Assembly (NCBI RefSeq): GCF_017873855.1
Contig: NZ_JAGGKR010000001.1
Span: 744,001 to 808,000 of the forward strand
Length of the DNA stretch: 64,000 bases
Direction: 5' to 3'
Origin: Methanolinea mesophila
GTDB lineage: Archaea; Halobacteriota; Methanomicrobia; Methanomicrobiales; Methanospirillaceae
Positions 35,103 to 48,317 of the stretch are shown here, in pieces (positions within the stretch are counted from its first letter, which is position 1; every line of letters starts with the position of its first letter). The notes under the pieces were generated by a model. It searched no databases and was not told the DNA's origin. It saw only the letters and a list, made by a program, of their open reading frames with translations. The translations under genes and the position numbers were made by a program.

Positions 35103-37352
35103 ATGTCCTTCATCACCCACCCCTGCATCCGTCCCGAAAGCCTCGAACAGAGGGCCTATCAGCTCACCATCGCCATGCACGCGGTGGACACCCACACCCT
35201 GGTGGTCCTCCCCACGGGGCTTGGGAAGACCGCCATTGCCCTCCTGGCCGCGGCGTCACGGTTGTACAACGAAGGGGGGCGGGTCCTGATGATGGCACCC
35301 ACGAAACCTCTTGTCGAACAGCACTTACGGTTTTTTTCCCGGTACCTCCGGGTCCCGGGTGAGACGGACCACGAAGGACAGTTCGTCATGTTCACCGGGG
35401 AGACGCCGCCAGAGGAACGGACGGCACTCTGGAAGAAGGCCCGGGTGATCTTTGCCACCCCCCAGGTGATCAAGAACGATGTGATCGCCGGGAGCTACAC
35501 CCTCGACGATGTCACCCTGATGATCGTGGACGAGTGCCATCGGGCGGTGGGCAACTATCCATACGTTTTCCTCGCCCGGAGATACCTGGACACCGCGAAA
35601 AGCCCTCGCATCCTGGCCATGACCGCCTCGCCGGGAGGCCGGGACGAACGGGTCGACGAGGTGTGCGTCAACCTGGGGATCGAGTCGGTGGAGAGCCGTA
35701 CAGAGCATGACCCGGATGTTGCTCCCTACGTGTTCGAGCGGGATATCGAGGTGATCGGGGTCGACCTCCCGAAGGAGCTCCGCCACGCGCTCGACGACCT
35801 GAACGAACTGCTCGAATCCCGCCTGGGGTACTTGAGAACCCTGGGGTTCGAGGTCCCCCGGCGGCAGCAGCTTACCATGAAAGCCCTGAACGTGCTGAAC
35901 GCCCAGATCCAGGCACGGATACAGGAACGGGACGCCACGGCGTTCCAGGCGGCGTCGGTATACGCGGAGTGCATGAAGCTCCGGCATGCCACCTCTCTCG
36001 CGGAGTCCCAGGGAAGCCGGGTACTCGCGGGATACGTGACCAAGCTCTTCTCCGAGGGAGGAGCCGCGGCGGGAAGCAAGGCCAGCAAGAGGCTCGCGCA
36101 GGACCCGGTATTCATCCGGCTGCTGGAGCGCTGCATGTCGTGGAACGAGGAGCTGCACCCCAAGATGGAACTCATGCGGGCGGTTGCCAGGGAACAGCTG
36201 GTGCTCGCCCCGGAGAGCAGGATCATCGTCTTCGCCACATTCCGGGACACGGTCCAGCAGATCGTGGAGTTCCTGAACGAATCCGGAATCACCTGCGAGC
36301 GGTTCGTGGGACAGGCGAACCGGGACCGGGAGAAAGGGCTGTCCCAGAAGAAGCAGATCGAGACGCTCTCCAGGTTCAGGGCCGGGGAGTTCCGGGTCCT
36401 CGCGGCCACCTCGGTGGGGGAAGAGGGGCTCGACGTCCCCTCGACCGACATGGTAATCTTCTACGAGGCGGTTCCTTCCGAGATCCGGAGCATCCAGAGG
36501 AAGGGGCGCACCGGCAGGAGCGGGGCGGGAAAGATCGTGGTCCTGGTCACACGGGGCACTTCGGACGAGGCGTTCCGGTATATCAGCCAGAACCGTGAGC
36601 GGGCCATGGTCACCGGTATCACCCGGCTCTCGGGGAAGACCGGGGCCGGGGGAACCGCGAGAGACGGGGGTCCGGGAAGGGAGGTCCAGACGGGAATCGA
36701 TTCCTTCTCGAGGCCCGCCCCGGTAGTGGCGGCCGACCATCGTGAAACCTCCTCGAGAGTGGTCGAGGTGCTCTCCGACCTTGGCGCCGCGATCTCGATA
36801 ACCCGGCTCGAACAGGGCGATTATGCCATCGGGGACCGCATCCTGGTGGAAAGGAAGACCGCCCGGGACTTCGTGGACACCCTGGTGGACCGGGACCTCA
36901 TGGGACAACTCCGACGGCTCTCCGAGTCCTGTCTGCGACCGGTGCTGATCATCGAGGGAGGAGATCTCTATACCCAGCGGGACCTTCATCCCAACGCCAT
37001 CCGCGGTGCGCTCGCCGCCATCGCCGTGGACCTCGGGGTAAGCATCCTCTTCTCCCGTGACGAGGCGGACACGGCGGGGATCCTCTTCGTGCTTGCACGG
37101 AGGGCTGAAGAGGGGCCGGGGGAGAAGAGGATCCCTCTGCAGAAATCCTACCAGTCGCTCCGGGAGCAGCAGGAACTGGTGGTGGCATCGTTCCCGGATA
37201 TCGGGGCCAGGTACGCAAGGTTGCTCCTCGAACATTTCGGTTCACTGCAGGCGCTCGTAAATGCGGACAAGGAGGCCCTGATGAAGGTACCGGGGATCGG
37301 GGAGAAAAAAGCGGAGAAAATTTACGAACTCTCCCGGCGGGACTATCGCTGA
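35103..37352 (+). CDS. hef: Hef-type helicase-nuclease for fork repair
   Basis: This 749-residue protein combines an SF2 helicase (about 1-500) with an XPF/ERCC4 nuclease and helix-hairpin-helix end. Helicase motifs are PTGLGKT (I), DECH (II), TASPG (III) and QRKGRTGRSG (VI). Nuclease residues appear in the ERKTARDF motif after EQGDYAIGD. The tail has VPGIGEKKAEKI. Hef processes stalled replication forks and branched DNA in euryarchaea and is related to FANCM/XPF. All key motifs look intact. It is coupled closely to glyS and overlaps the opposing zinc-ribbon gene by 10 bp at its 3' end. Confidence 0.95.
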   Translation: MSFITHPCIRPESLEQRAYQLTIAMHAVDTHTLVVLPTGLGKTAIALLAAASRLYNEGGRVLMMAPTKPLVEQHLRFFSRYLRVPGETDHEGQFVMFTGETPPEERTALWKKARVIFATPQVIKNDVIAGSYTLDDVTLMIVDECHRAVGNYPYVFLARRYLDTAKSPRILAMTASPGGRDERVDEVCVNLGIESVESRTEHDPDVAPYVFERDIEVIGVDLPKELRHALDDLNELLESRLGYLRTLGFEVPRRQQLTMKALNVLNAQIQARIQERDATAFQAASVYAECMKLRHATSLAESQGSRVLAGYVTKLFSEGGAAAGSKASKRLAQDPVFIRLLERCMSWNEELHPKMELMRAVAREQLVLAPESRIIVFATFRDTVQQIVEFLNESGITCERFVGQANRDREKGLSQKKQIETLSRFRAGEFRVLAATSVGEEGLDVPSTDMVIFYEAVPSEIRSIQRKGRTGRSGAGKIVVLVTRGTSDEAFRYISQNRERAMVTGITRLSGKTGAGGTARDGGPGREVQTGIDSFSRPAPVVAADHRETSSRVVEVLSDLGAAISITRLEQGDYAIGDRILVERKTARDFVDTLVDRDLMGQLRRLSESCLRPVLIIEGGDLYTQRDLHPNAIRGALAAIAVDLGVSILFSRDEADTAGILFVLARRAEEGPGEKRIPLQKSYQSLREQQELVVASFPDIGARYARLLLEHFGSLQALVNADKEALMKVPGIGEKKAEKIYELSRRDYR

Positions 37353-37714
37353 GAGAGCATCCCGAGCACGGAGACGCCGGTCCTTACCGCCTTCATCAGG
37401 ACCAGCACCCTGTCGGGATCCGGTTCGTTCCGGATTCTCTGGCAGAGCGACACGAGGGCCGCCTCCAGTTCGGGCCCGAGCGCCCCTGCTCCGACCTGGG
37501 GCTGGGAAGATGCCCGGGATTCACCGGCCGGTGCCGCTTCGGCCGGGGGCTGACCTTTACCGGGTTCCGTGGTACTCCCACGTTCCCTGCAGACCACGCA
37601 GAACGTCTCTCCCTTGTACTCGAAGAGGGGGGATCCGCATTTCTGACAGGTTTTGGCCAGCATCTTGCCTCCCTTCAGCAGGTACTGGGCCATGATCTCG
37701 TCGTCTGTCGTCAT
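37343..37714 (-). CDS. SSSCA1-like zinc-ribbon protein
   Basis: I chose the ATG at 37714, which gives a 123-residue product beginning MTTDDEIMAQYLLKGGKML. One zinc ribbon follows (CQKCGSPLFEYKGETFCVVC, Cys pairs about 21 and 36). The pattern matches the Sjogren's syndrome/scleroderma autoantigen 1 family found across archaea. An Ala/Pro/Gly-rich linker and a C-terminal helix follow. The role is unknown. It converges with hef. Confidence 0.85.
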   Translation of the reverse strand: MTTDDEIMAQYLLKGGKMLAKTCQKCGSPLFEYKGETFCVVCRERGSTTEPGKGQPPAEAAPAGESRASSQPQVGAGALGPELEAALVSLCQRIRNEPDPDRVLVLMKAVRTGVSVLGMLSQR

Positions 37715-37775
37715 TTCTTCACGTATCCCGTTAACCGGCCGGTACATTAAAAATTTTGTATGCCCCGGTTGGATG

Positions 37776-38663
37776 CTACCCGATGACCCGCTGCACTACC
37801 ACTCTCCACTCGGTGCCGTGGAGGGAGATCGTGTCCCAGACCGCTTCTTTCTGCACCGGCTGATCCGTTCCCGGAGTCGGGAACTGATACGTCCCTGTTC
37901 CGGACGTCTCCCTTATAATCCGTGAAGCTAATGCCCGGAGTTCCGGGTACTTCACATATACCGGGTCATCCGGGGTTTTCCCGATCTGGGTGGGGTCGCT
38001 GTCATAGAGGATAAGGCCGTCAGACGCCTGGAGTACATCGATGCCATAACCGGTGCCCCGGGTCGCATTCGCGATCAACGGTCCGATCAGAAGGTCCGGG
38101 CGGAACGGCACCGAAACACCCCCTGTCGATTCGTGAGAGGATGAGAACACCGGATACGCGATGGCCGCCGCCTCGAACCCCTCAACGGTCTGGAAAATGG
38201 GGGAGAGCGCCGGTTTTTCATCCGTGAGAATGGTGACGATATGGCTCTGGTTTCCAATGTACTCCCCGATTACGCCCTGGTACTGCTCCGGCATCACCGC
38301 GGCGATCTTCCCGTCGGGCGACACGGTGACCGCATCGACGATCCAGTCGTTCGACTCTGCGAGGGAGAGGAGGGCCAAATCGGCCCCCTGCCCGGTGATT
38401 CCCGTCATAGTGAGGATATCTCCGGTTGCCGATACCTCTGCATCGGCGGTATACAACCTGTCCTGCAGGACAGGTACCAGCATATTCAGGAACTGTTCCA
38501 TGGAGGCACCGGCCTCCGTCTGGTTCGTGGGCAGGGTTGCCGGGGTCTCTGCGGGAGCAGGGGTGGGAATCACGGGAACAGACGGCGGGGCCTGGGTGCA
38601 CCCCGCACATGCGATCGCGGCGATGACCGTGAGGACGAGAGTGAGCTTCATCAGCGGTCTCAT
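37776..38663 (-). CDS. Lipoprotein with Cache-like sensor domain
   Basis: I chose the ATG at 38663 (MRPLMKLTLVL), 295 residues; ATG 38651 is equally possible. The much longer upstream frame lacks a signal. The N-terminus is a lipoprotein signal with Cys22 in ACAGC, followed by a Pro/Thr-rich linker. The main domain resembles an extracellular Cache/PDC fold (DAVTVSPDGKIAAVMPEQY, AAIAYPVFSSS, YGIDVLQASDGLILYDSD), which binds small ligands. There is no transmembrane or signalling domain, so it may act as a free binding lipoprotein. A TATA-like TTTTAAAT lies about 30 bp upstream. Confidence 0.78.
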   Translation of the reverse strand: MRPLMKLTLVLTVIAAIACAGCTQAPPSVPVIPTPAPAETPATLPTNQTEAGASMEQFLNMLVPVLQDRLYTADAEVSATGDILTMTGITGQGADLALLSLAESNDWIVDAVTVSPDGKIAAVMPEQYQGVIGEYIGNQSHIVTILTDEKPALSPIFQTVEGFEAAAIAYPVFSSSHESTGGVSVPFRPDLLIGPLIANATRGTGYGIDVLQASDGLILYDSDPTQIGKTPDDPVYVKYPELRALASRIIRETSGTGTYQFPTPGTDQPVQKEAVWDTISLHGTEWRVVVQRVIG

Positions 38664-39004
38664 GCCCGTAGATAAGGAGTGTGACCGATTTAAAATGCGG
38701 GGCTCCGATCCCAGGAGTATCGTGGGCATACAGGGACCGGTAACGATCACCCCCATATCACAGAGAAAGTGACCGGGACCGGGGCGCGATCCGGCCGATT
38801 CCCGACCCGGCCCAAGGGGGCCGGTGACAGATCGCAACCTCGTATTCGATGGCATTCCGTCCCTCCTGACCGGATTAGATGTGAAACCGAAAATAACAGA
38901 ATATAATGGATATTTTTTCAAATGCATTTCCGGTTGGCTGCAAATTACTAAAGTATTTAAGGGCGTATATAAGTACACATAGGAAGAGCTGGAAGGGGAT
39001 TTTG
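38664..39004. other. Divergent intergenic region with two promoters
   Basis: It holds the minus-strand TATA-like box near 38691-38698 and, for the UPF0147 gene, GTATATAAG at about 38967-38975. No gene is seen between them. Confidence 0.5.
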
Positions 39005-39268
39005 ATGGCGAACCCTGAGAAAACAATAGAGAATTGCGTCCTGATGCTGCAGCACATCATGGACGACTCGACAATTCCTCGTAACATCAGGCGCGTGGCA
39101 GATGAGACGCGTCAGCTGCTGATGAATAATTCCAAACCGATCGGGCTACGGGCCGCGGAGGCGATCTCAAAGATCGACGAGATAAGCAATGATCCCAATA
39201 TGCCGGTTCATGCCCGCACCAGGATATGGGAACTGGTGTCCCAGCTGGAGACAATCCCCCTCGATTGA
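39005..39268 (+). CDS. UPF0147 family small protein
   Basis: This 87-residue all-helical protein starts [11 protein letters not shown]. It contains [15 protein letters not shown] and [19 protein letters not shown], the conserved blocks of UPF0147 found throughout archaea. The function is unknown; the size and abundance of the family suggest a housekeeping role. ATG 39005 follows GGAAGGGGA, and a TATA box GTATATAAG is about 35 bp upstream, so the transcript has a short leader. The further upstream ATG lies before that TATA box. Confidence 0.9.
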   Translation: MANPEKTIENCVLMLQHIMDDSTIPRNIRRVADETRQLLMNNSKPIGLRAAEAISKIDEISNDPNMPVHARTRIWELVSQLETIPLD

Positions 39269-39540
39269 CACGAGAGCCGAGCCTCCTGGTCCGGTGCGTA
39301 ACGGATCCGTGAATTGGCCTGCCTTCCCCGGCGGGTTTCGTTTTTCCTTGAGATTTTTTAAATTCTGCCCGTTCTGATATCTTTATCCTTCTTTGGGGTT
39401 GCAATGTGCAGTGAAGGTTATTGATAAAATCTCTGTGATCAGGATCTGGTTTCACGGCTTTCCTCACTATTCATGCAGATCTCCGATCTGTTTCACTATT
39501 CGGAGCCGCATACAATGAAAAGGCAATGCTGAATTCCAAA

Positions 39541-39984
39541 TTATGATCCGGTCTGTTTTCCTGGTTTTTCTCCCCAGACTGTGACCAGAATCGTCCGGGT
39601 ACGGCTGGACCGCACATCGAGTTCGAGCAGCACGATCTGCTGCCACGTCCCCAGCGCGAGACTGCCGTCTGCGACCGGGACCGAGAGCGATGGACCGACC
39701 AGGGCGGCCTTTACATGAGACCGCCCGTTTCCGTCGCCCCATGCCGCATCGTGCGAATATTTTGCGTTATCCGGGGCGAGCACCGAGAGGGCCCGGGAGA
39801 GGTCACGAAGGACCCCTGTCTCGTATTCGATGGTGGTCACGGCCGCGGTCGAGCCGGTGATGAACACGTTCGCCATGCCGTCCTTTACCCCGCTCTCGTC
39901 CAGCACTTCCCGCACGTGGGGGGTGATATCATGGATCTCCCCTTCGCCTTGGGTGGTGACCTGGACCGCCCTTCGAAACATCAT
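39541..39984 (-). CDS. YjbQ/UPF0047 family protein
   Basis: This 147-residue protein matches the YjbQ family: ITPHVREVLDESGVKDG, VFITGSTAAVTTIEYE, HDAAWGDGNGRSHVKAAL and the QQIVLLELDVRSSRTRTI end. Family members show weak thiamine-phosphate-synthase activity, but the true role is uncertain. Conserved His and Asp residues are present. Length is normal. It is monocistronic, with no obvious partner. Confidence 0.9.
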   Translation of the reverse strand: MMFRRAVQVTTQGEGEIHDITPHVREVLDESGVKDGMANVFITGSTAAVTTIEYETGVLRDLSRALSVLAPDNAKYSHDAAWGDGNGRSHVKAALVGPSLSVPVADGSLALGTWQQIVLLELDVRSSRTRTILVTVWGEKPGKQTGS

Positions 39985-40483
39985 ACAACCGGCGTTGGGT
40001 CCTCCGGGGAAAAATCTCTTTCGGCCCGGGAGCAGAGGGTGTTCGTTCCTCGTTGGGAGCGGAACCTGGCTGGTTTACCGGAGGAATCCGGGGTATCGGA
40101 TGGAAAATTTCAGACCCGGTTCCACTCCGTAGTAGAAGACTGAAAAAAATCTTCCGGACTTGTGGATCACCTTCCGGGTACAATAGCAGGTTCGCTTTTT
40201 TGGGTAATTTATAGAATGTCGAACCAGAAGAGGACTAAGTATTGTGTGATACCCGTGTTTCGCCGGGATCTCATCGAACTCCGCGGTATTCCTGTCGCTT
40301 AAGATTGAACAGAACTATAGTGGCCTCTTCATTTCGTGACGTTCTCGGGGGCTTTGCCCCCTGGAGCGTCATACAAAGCAAATTAGACTTCTTTGATAAT
40401 ACTTACAGGAAATCTCAAAAATGGTCATCGTCACGCCACTTTAGTAAGGAAGCAGATGGTCAAAATAAAGCCAAAAAAACGAT
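39985..40483. other. Intergenic region with hairpins, no gene
   Basis: The region holds the start side of the YjbQ-type gene, the end of gyrA with its T-rich minus-strand terminator (around 40468-40482), the hairpin repeat at 40337-40371 and a GAAGACTGAAAAAAATCTTC hairpin near 40135. The long open frame across it is antisense to gyrA and not credible. Confidence 0.5.
40337..40371 (-). repeat. Dispersed GC-hairpin repeat, inverted variant
   Basis: Nested stems are TGACG/CGTCA (40337-40341 with 40367-40371) and GGGGGC/GCCCCC (40347-40352 with 40356-40361). On the minus strand it reads GACGCTCCAGGGGGC, matching the start of copies 2 and 3. The CGTGACGTTC edge recurs at 14681-14690. Confidence 0.6.
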
Positions 40484-45131
<4,648 letters not shown>

Positions 45132-45208
45132 TCAATCAAATAAGCCCCAAATTTCACTATAGTATTGGATTTCCGTCCTCTTAATGATGACACCCGGGAC
45201 AGGAAACG

Positions 45209-45517
45209 TTAATGAAATTCTCCGAGGTCCGGGTCCTTTACTCCCAGGGATTTATCGATCGCGATGATAAGCCGGTCCAGCACGCGGATGACTTCTTCCG
45301 CTTCCTCCTTGTCCATGGTCCCGGGCTGGTGCCACACGATCCGCTTCCGGAGGTTCGTGACCAGCTCGTCGATCTGGGTCCCCGCAAACTGTTCCGGGAC
45401 CACCAGTTCCTCCAGGTGGTCCGCCGCCCCGTACCACGCCTGCTCGGGGGGCAGCGCGAAGTGCCTGCAGATCAGGGTAAGGTTGGTGATAAAACCCCGG
45501 CCAAACTTGCTCTTCAT
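45209..45517 (-). CDS. Small conserved-looking helical protein
   Basis: This 102-residue soluble protein has predicted helices and the stretches HFALPPEQAWYGAADHLEEL and KRIVWHQPGTMDKEEAEEV. The codon use resembles its neighbours. I recognise no family; the Trp and His residues look conserved in style but cannot be checked here. It lies 104 bp upstream of gyrB on the same strand and 39 bp after the cobalt/nickel transporter's CbiQ stop. Confidence 0.65.
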   Translation of the reverse strand: MKSKFGRGFITNLTLICRHFALPPEQAWYGAADHLEELVVPEQFAGTQIDELVTNLRKRIVWHQPGTMDKEEAEEVIRVLDRLIIAIDKSLGVKDPDLGEFH

Positions 45518-45556
45518 GGACCATAATTACACGCAGGAATTACATAAACCGTGCGA

Positions 45557-46381
45557 TCACCAGGGAGAAATGCCGAGCCAGGTGAGCACCGGGACCGCAA
45601 TTATGATTACCATCCCCGTGGCGAGGAACGCCCAGTCCCTGGTGGGGAGGGGCTTTTTCGTGATGAAAAGGTGGCTCTCCCGCCCGTAGCCCCGGCAGAG
45701 CATGGAAAGGTAGGTCCGCTCCCCCTGCTCGTAGGCCCGGATGAACATGGTGCCGATGGTATACCCGAGCATCCGGACCCGGTACTTCCAGGGGATCTCC
45801 CGGGAGAACGGGTCGAAACACCGGGTTTCGAGCGACTCGGTGACCTTCCTGTACATGTAGGCGAACACGAACAGGTACCGGATCATCATCCCGAGTATGA
45901 GGGAAAACTCCGCGGGGAGCCCCAGCCGCCCGGCCCCCTCGAGGAGGTGCTGCATCCTCGTCGTGGAGGAGAGCAGGATGATGAACGAGATGCAGACCAG
46001 GAACTTCACCAGCAGGATAGAGGCGAATTCAACCGATTCGGCATAGATGTGAATGTTGAACGGGAGGTCGACAATGGGGGTGAACACCGTGTAATGCGGG
46101 TTTTCGAAGAAGATCTGGGCCACGATGATGAAGATCCCAAAGGGGAGGACCATGATCAGCCGCCAGATGTATACCCTCGGTGAGAGCCGGGCGAGCGCCC
46201 AGAGTACCGCGAAGAAGAGGAAAAAGACCGCTCCCACCCTGTATATCATGGTGGAGTAAGGGATGGCCACGATGGCGACGATCGCGGCGAATGCGATAAT
46301 GATCTTCACCCTGGCGTCGAGCCGGTGGATGAAACTGTCCCGGTATGCCTGCTTCTCGATTAAAAAGAGCTCCTCGATCAT
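45557..46381 (-). CDS. cbiQ: Cobalt/nickel ECF transporter membrane subunit CbiQ
   Basis: This 274-residue EcfT-type protein has several hydrophobic segments and the cytoplasmic coupling region with an Arg-Gly motif in LCRGYGRES near the C-terminus, which contacts the ATPase. FIHRLDARVKII at the N-terminus is typical of CbiQ/NikQ. It overlaps cbiO by 4 bp. Whether the system takes cobalt for cobamides or nickel for F430 and hydrogenases cannot be decided from this subunit. Confidence 0.93.
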   Translation of the reverse strand: MIEELFLIEKQAYRDSFIHRLDARVKIIIAFAAIVAIVAIPYSTMIYRVGAVFFLFFAVLWALARLSPRVYIWRLIMVLPFGIFIIVAQIFFENPHYTVFTPIVDLPFNIHIYAESVEFASILLVKFLVCISFIILLSSTTRMQHLLEGAGRLGLPAEFSLILGMMIRYLFVFAYMYRKVTESLETRCFDPFSREIPWKYRVRMLGYTIGTMFIRAYEQGERTYLSMLCRGYGRESHLFITKKPLPTRDWAFLATGMVIIIAVPVLTWLGISPW

Positions 46382-47211
46382 GGCGTTTCCCGGAATGCCC
46401 GGAGAAAGGCCGATTCCGCGTCCTGGTAGGTATACGCCATATCGATATCGATCCCCCGCTCCCGGAGGCTCCGGATCAGTTTCGGCAGACAGGGGACGTC
46501 GAGCCGCACCGAGGTGAGCAGCTCCTGCTGATCGAAGATCTCCCCGATACTCCCGCAGGCGACGACCTTCCCCTTGTTCATCACGTAGACATAGTCGGCG
46601 ATCTCGGGGATGAGCGACACGTCGTGGCTGGAAAAGATCACCGTCATGCCGTATTTCCGGGAGAGCGAGTTGATGAACCCGACCAGGTCCGAGACCCCCT
46701 GCGGGTCGAGCCCTGCGGTGGGTTCGTCGAGCACGAGCACCTGCGGCTCCATGGCGATGACCCCGGCGATCGCCACCCGCTTCTTCTCACCGCCGGAAAG
46801 GTGGTGGGGAACCCTTGTTGCACGGTCCTCCATCCCCACCATCCGCAACGCTTCTTCCACACGGTGCTGGACCGTCTCCGGATCGAGACCGAGGTTGGTG
46901 GGCCCGAACGCCACGTCCTGTTCGACGGTGGGAGAGAAGATCTGGTCGTCCGCATTCTGGAAGACCACCCCGACCATCTTTCTGACTTCCCTGATATTGG
47001 CCTTCGTGATAGGTTCGCCGTGAATGAGGACCGAGCCGGAAGTGGGCTTGAAAATGCCGTTGAAATGCTTGAAGAGGGTACTTTTTCCCGCCCCGTTTGC
47101 TCCGATTACTGCAATCCTCGCATTCCTGGGGGCGATGAAATTCACGCCTTCCAGCCCGGTGACGTTTCCCGGGTAGACGTAGGTGAGATCCCTGGTCTCG
47201 ATCAGGTGCAT
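46378..47211 (-). CDS. cbiO: Cobalt/nickel ECF transporter ATPase CbiO
   Basis: This 277-residue ATPase has Walker A GANGAGKST, Q-loop VFQNADDQIF, signature LSGGEKKR, Walker B VLVLDEPTAGLD and H-loop SSHDV. VFQNADDQIFSPTVEQDVAFGP is shared by energy-coupling factor ATPases. It energises uptake with CbiQ as coupling subunit and CbiM as substrate subunit. The start ATG lies 33 bp downstream of the PDGLE gene stop. Confidence 0.95.
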   Translation of the reverse strand: MHLIETRDLTYVYPGNVTGLEGVNFIAPRNARIAVIGANGAGKSTLFKHFNGIFKPTSGSVLIHGEPITKANIREVRKMVGVVFQNADDQIFSPTVEQDVAFGPTNLGLDPETVQHRVEEALRMVGMEDRATRVPHHLSGGEKKRVAIAGVIAMEPQVLVLDEPTAGLDPQGVSDLVGFINSLSRKYGMTVIFSSHDVSLIPEIADYVYVMNKGKVVACGSIGEIFDQQELLTSVRLDVPCLPKLIRSLRERGIDIDMAYTYQDAESAFLRAFRETP

Positions 47212-47244
47212 TGAATGTGTACCTTGGTGAAAAAAGAATAAATT

Positions 47245-47589
47245 CTATTTGTTTCCGCATTCTTTCTGCCGGGCTGCGACCCGGGCCACACCGAGCACGA
47301 TTATGAAACTGATGCCGATTCCGACCAGCATGGCGATGATCTGCCCGGGTATCCCCATATCCGGCAGTTCATAATCGGGCATCGGCGACTCGTACGCAAA
47401 TCCCCCGTGCACGTCTTCCACTACTTCCGCATCTTCCGGGGTTTCCCCGGTCAGCAGTTTATCTCCCTGGACCACCAGTGCCGTGCTCTCCAGCCCGTCG
47501 GGGTCGGACGAGGCGACGAAGATGGCCACCACCCCGATGATCACCGCGATGGCAATGCCGATCATGACGAAATGTTTTGTTTCCATCAT
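47245..47589 (-). CDS. PDGLE-domain CbiN-like transporter component
   Basis: Start ATG 47589 overlaps the cbiM stop by 4 bp. The 114-residue protein has two membrane helices (about 7-27 and 83-105) flanking an extracellular loop. The motif SSDPDGLES names the PDGLE domain, found fused to or next to CbiM/NikM. It replaces or resembles CbiN/NikN and is needed for transport in related systems. The much longer upstream frame is a shadow of cbiM. Confidence 0.88.
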   Translation of the reverse strand: MMETKHFVMIGIAIAVIIGVVAIFVASSDPDGLESTALVVQGDKLLTGETPEDAEVVEDVHGGFAYESPMPDYELPDMGIPGQIIAMLVGIGISFIIVLGVARVAARQKECGNK

Positions 47590-48257
47590 GCTGCCGCCAC
47601 CTTCTCCGGTTCGGTTATCGGCATCCCTGACTTCTTCGTGGTCCAGTCGAGATCCGGCCTGGCAGTCCAGATGAGATAGACCGCGATAGCGGTGATGAAC
47701 GCCTCGATCACCCCGATTGCCGCATGGTACGTCCCCATTGCGATCAGCCCCGGGACGAGCGGGAAAGTTCCCGCCACCCAGAGTTCGAACGAAGCGGCGA
47801 GGGCCGGAATGAGGCAGGCGAACCACGCGGCGATCCCCGCGGAGACGTAGGGGTTTTTAATTGCTTTTTTGAGCCCCACAAACCCAAAGAAGCCCACGAA
47901 TCCACCGATGACCCCCATGTTGATAATATTCGCACCCATGGTGGTGATCCCTCCGTCGCCGAAGATGACCCCCTGGATGATAAGCACAATCGTCAGAAAG
48001 AACACCGCGGCGAAAGGAGAGCCCAGGATGATCGCCGCCAGGGCACCCCCGACGAGATGCCCGGAAGTTCCCATCCCCACCGGCAGGTTGAAGGCCTGCA
48101 TCGCAAAGATCGCCGCCGCAAGAACGGCGACGATGGGAACCTTCTCTTCTGACAGTTCCTTTCTTGCCCATCTGAGCGCGAGGGCGATGAACACCAAGGC
48201 GATGATCCAATAAATGACCGCCTGGTCGAGTGGAATAAATCCATCGGGAATATGCAT
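47586..48257 (-). CDS. cbiM: Cobalt/nickel ECF transporter substrate subunit CbiM
   Basis: I chose ATG 48257 because CbiM/NikM must begin Met-His to build the metal site: the product reads MHIPDGFIPLDQ. The His at position 2 is the known ligand-forming residue in this family, and further conserved His residues lie in VGMGTSGHLVGG. The 223-residue protein has about six hydrophobic segments. It is the first gene of cbiM-PDGLE-cbiO-cbiQ, preceded by a palindromic operator candidate, so expression may answer to metal levels. Confidence 0.94.
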   Translation of the reverse strand: MHIPDGFIPLDQAVIYWIIALVFIALALRWARKELSEEKVPIVAVLAAAIFAMQAFNLPVGMGTSGHLVGGALAAIILGSPFAAVFFLTIVLIIQGVIFGDGGITTMGANIINMGVIGGFVGFFGFVGLKKAIKNPYVSAGIAAWFACLIPALAASFELWVAGTFPLVPGLIAMGTYHAAIGVIEAFITAIAVYLIWTARPDLDWTTKKSGMPITEPEKVAAA

Positions 48258-48270
48258 GATAACACCGTAG

Positions 48271-48296
48271 TAATACGAATACAAACTATCGTATTA
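48271..48296 (-). promoter_or_regulatory. Palindromic operator candidate of the cbiM operon
   Basis: A perfect inverted repeat TAATACGA-N10-TCGTATTA lies 14 bp upstream of the cbiM start, downstream of AT-rich promoter sequence (48297-48325). The position suits a repressor. A NikR-type nickel regulator is the natural guess from the regulated genes, but the spacing differs from the E. coli NikR site, so identity is open. Confidence 0.55.
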
Positions 48297-48317
48297 ACTG
48301 TTACTTAAAAAAGATTT

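Noticed and set aside
35325-37235. 636-codon open frame opposite hef
   Set aside because: Hef is complete with all helicase and nuclease motifs; the antisense product shows no domain.
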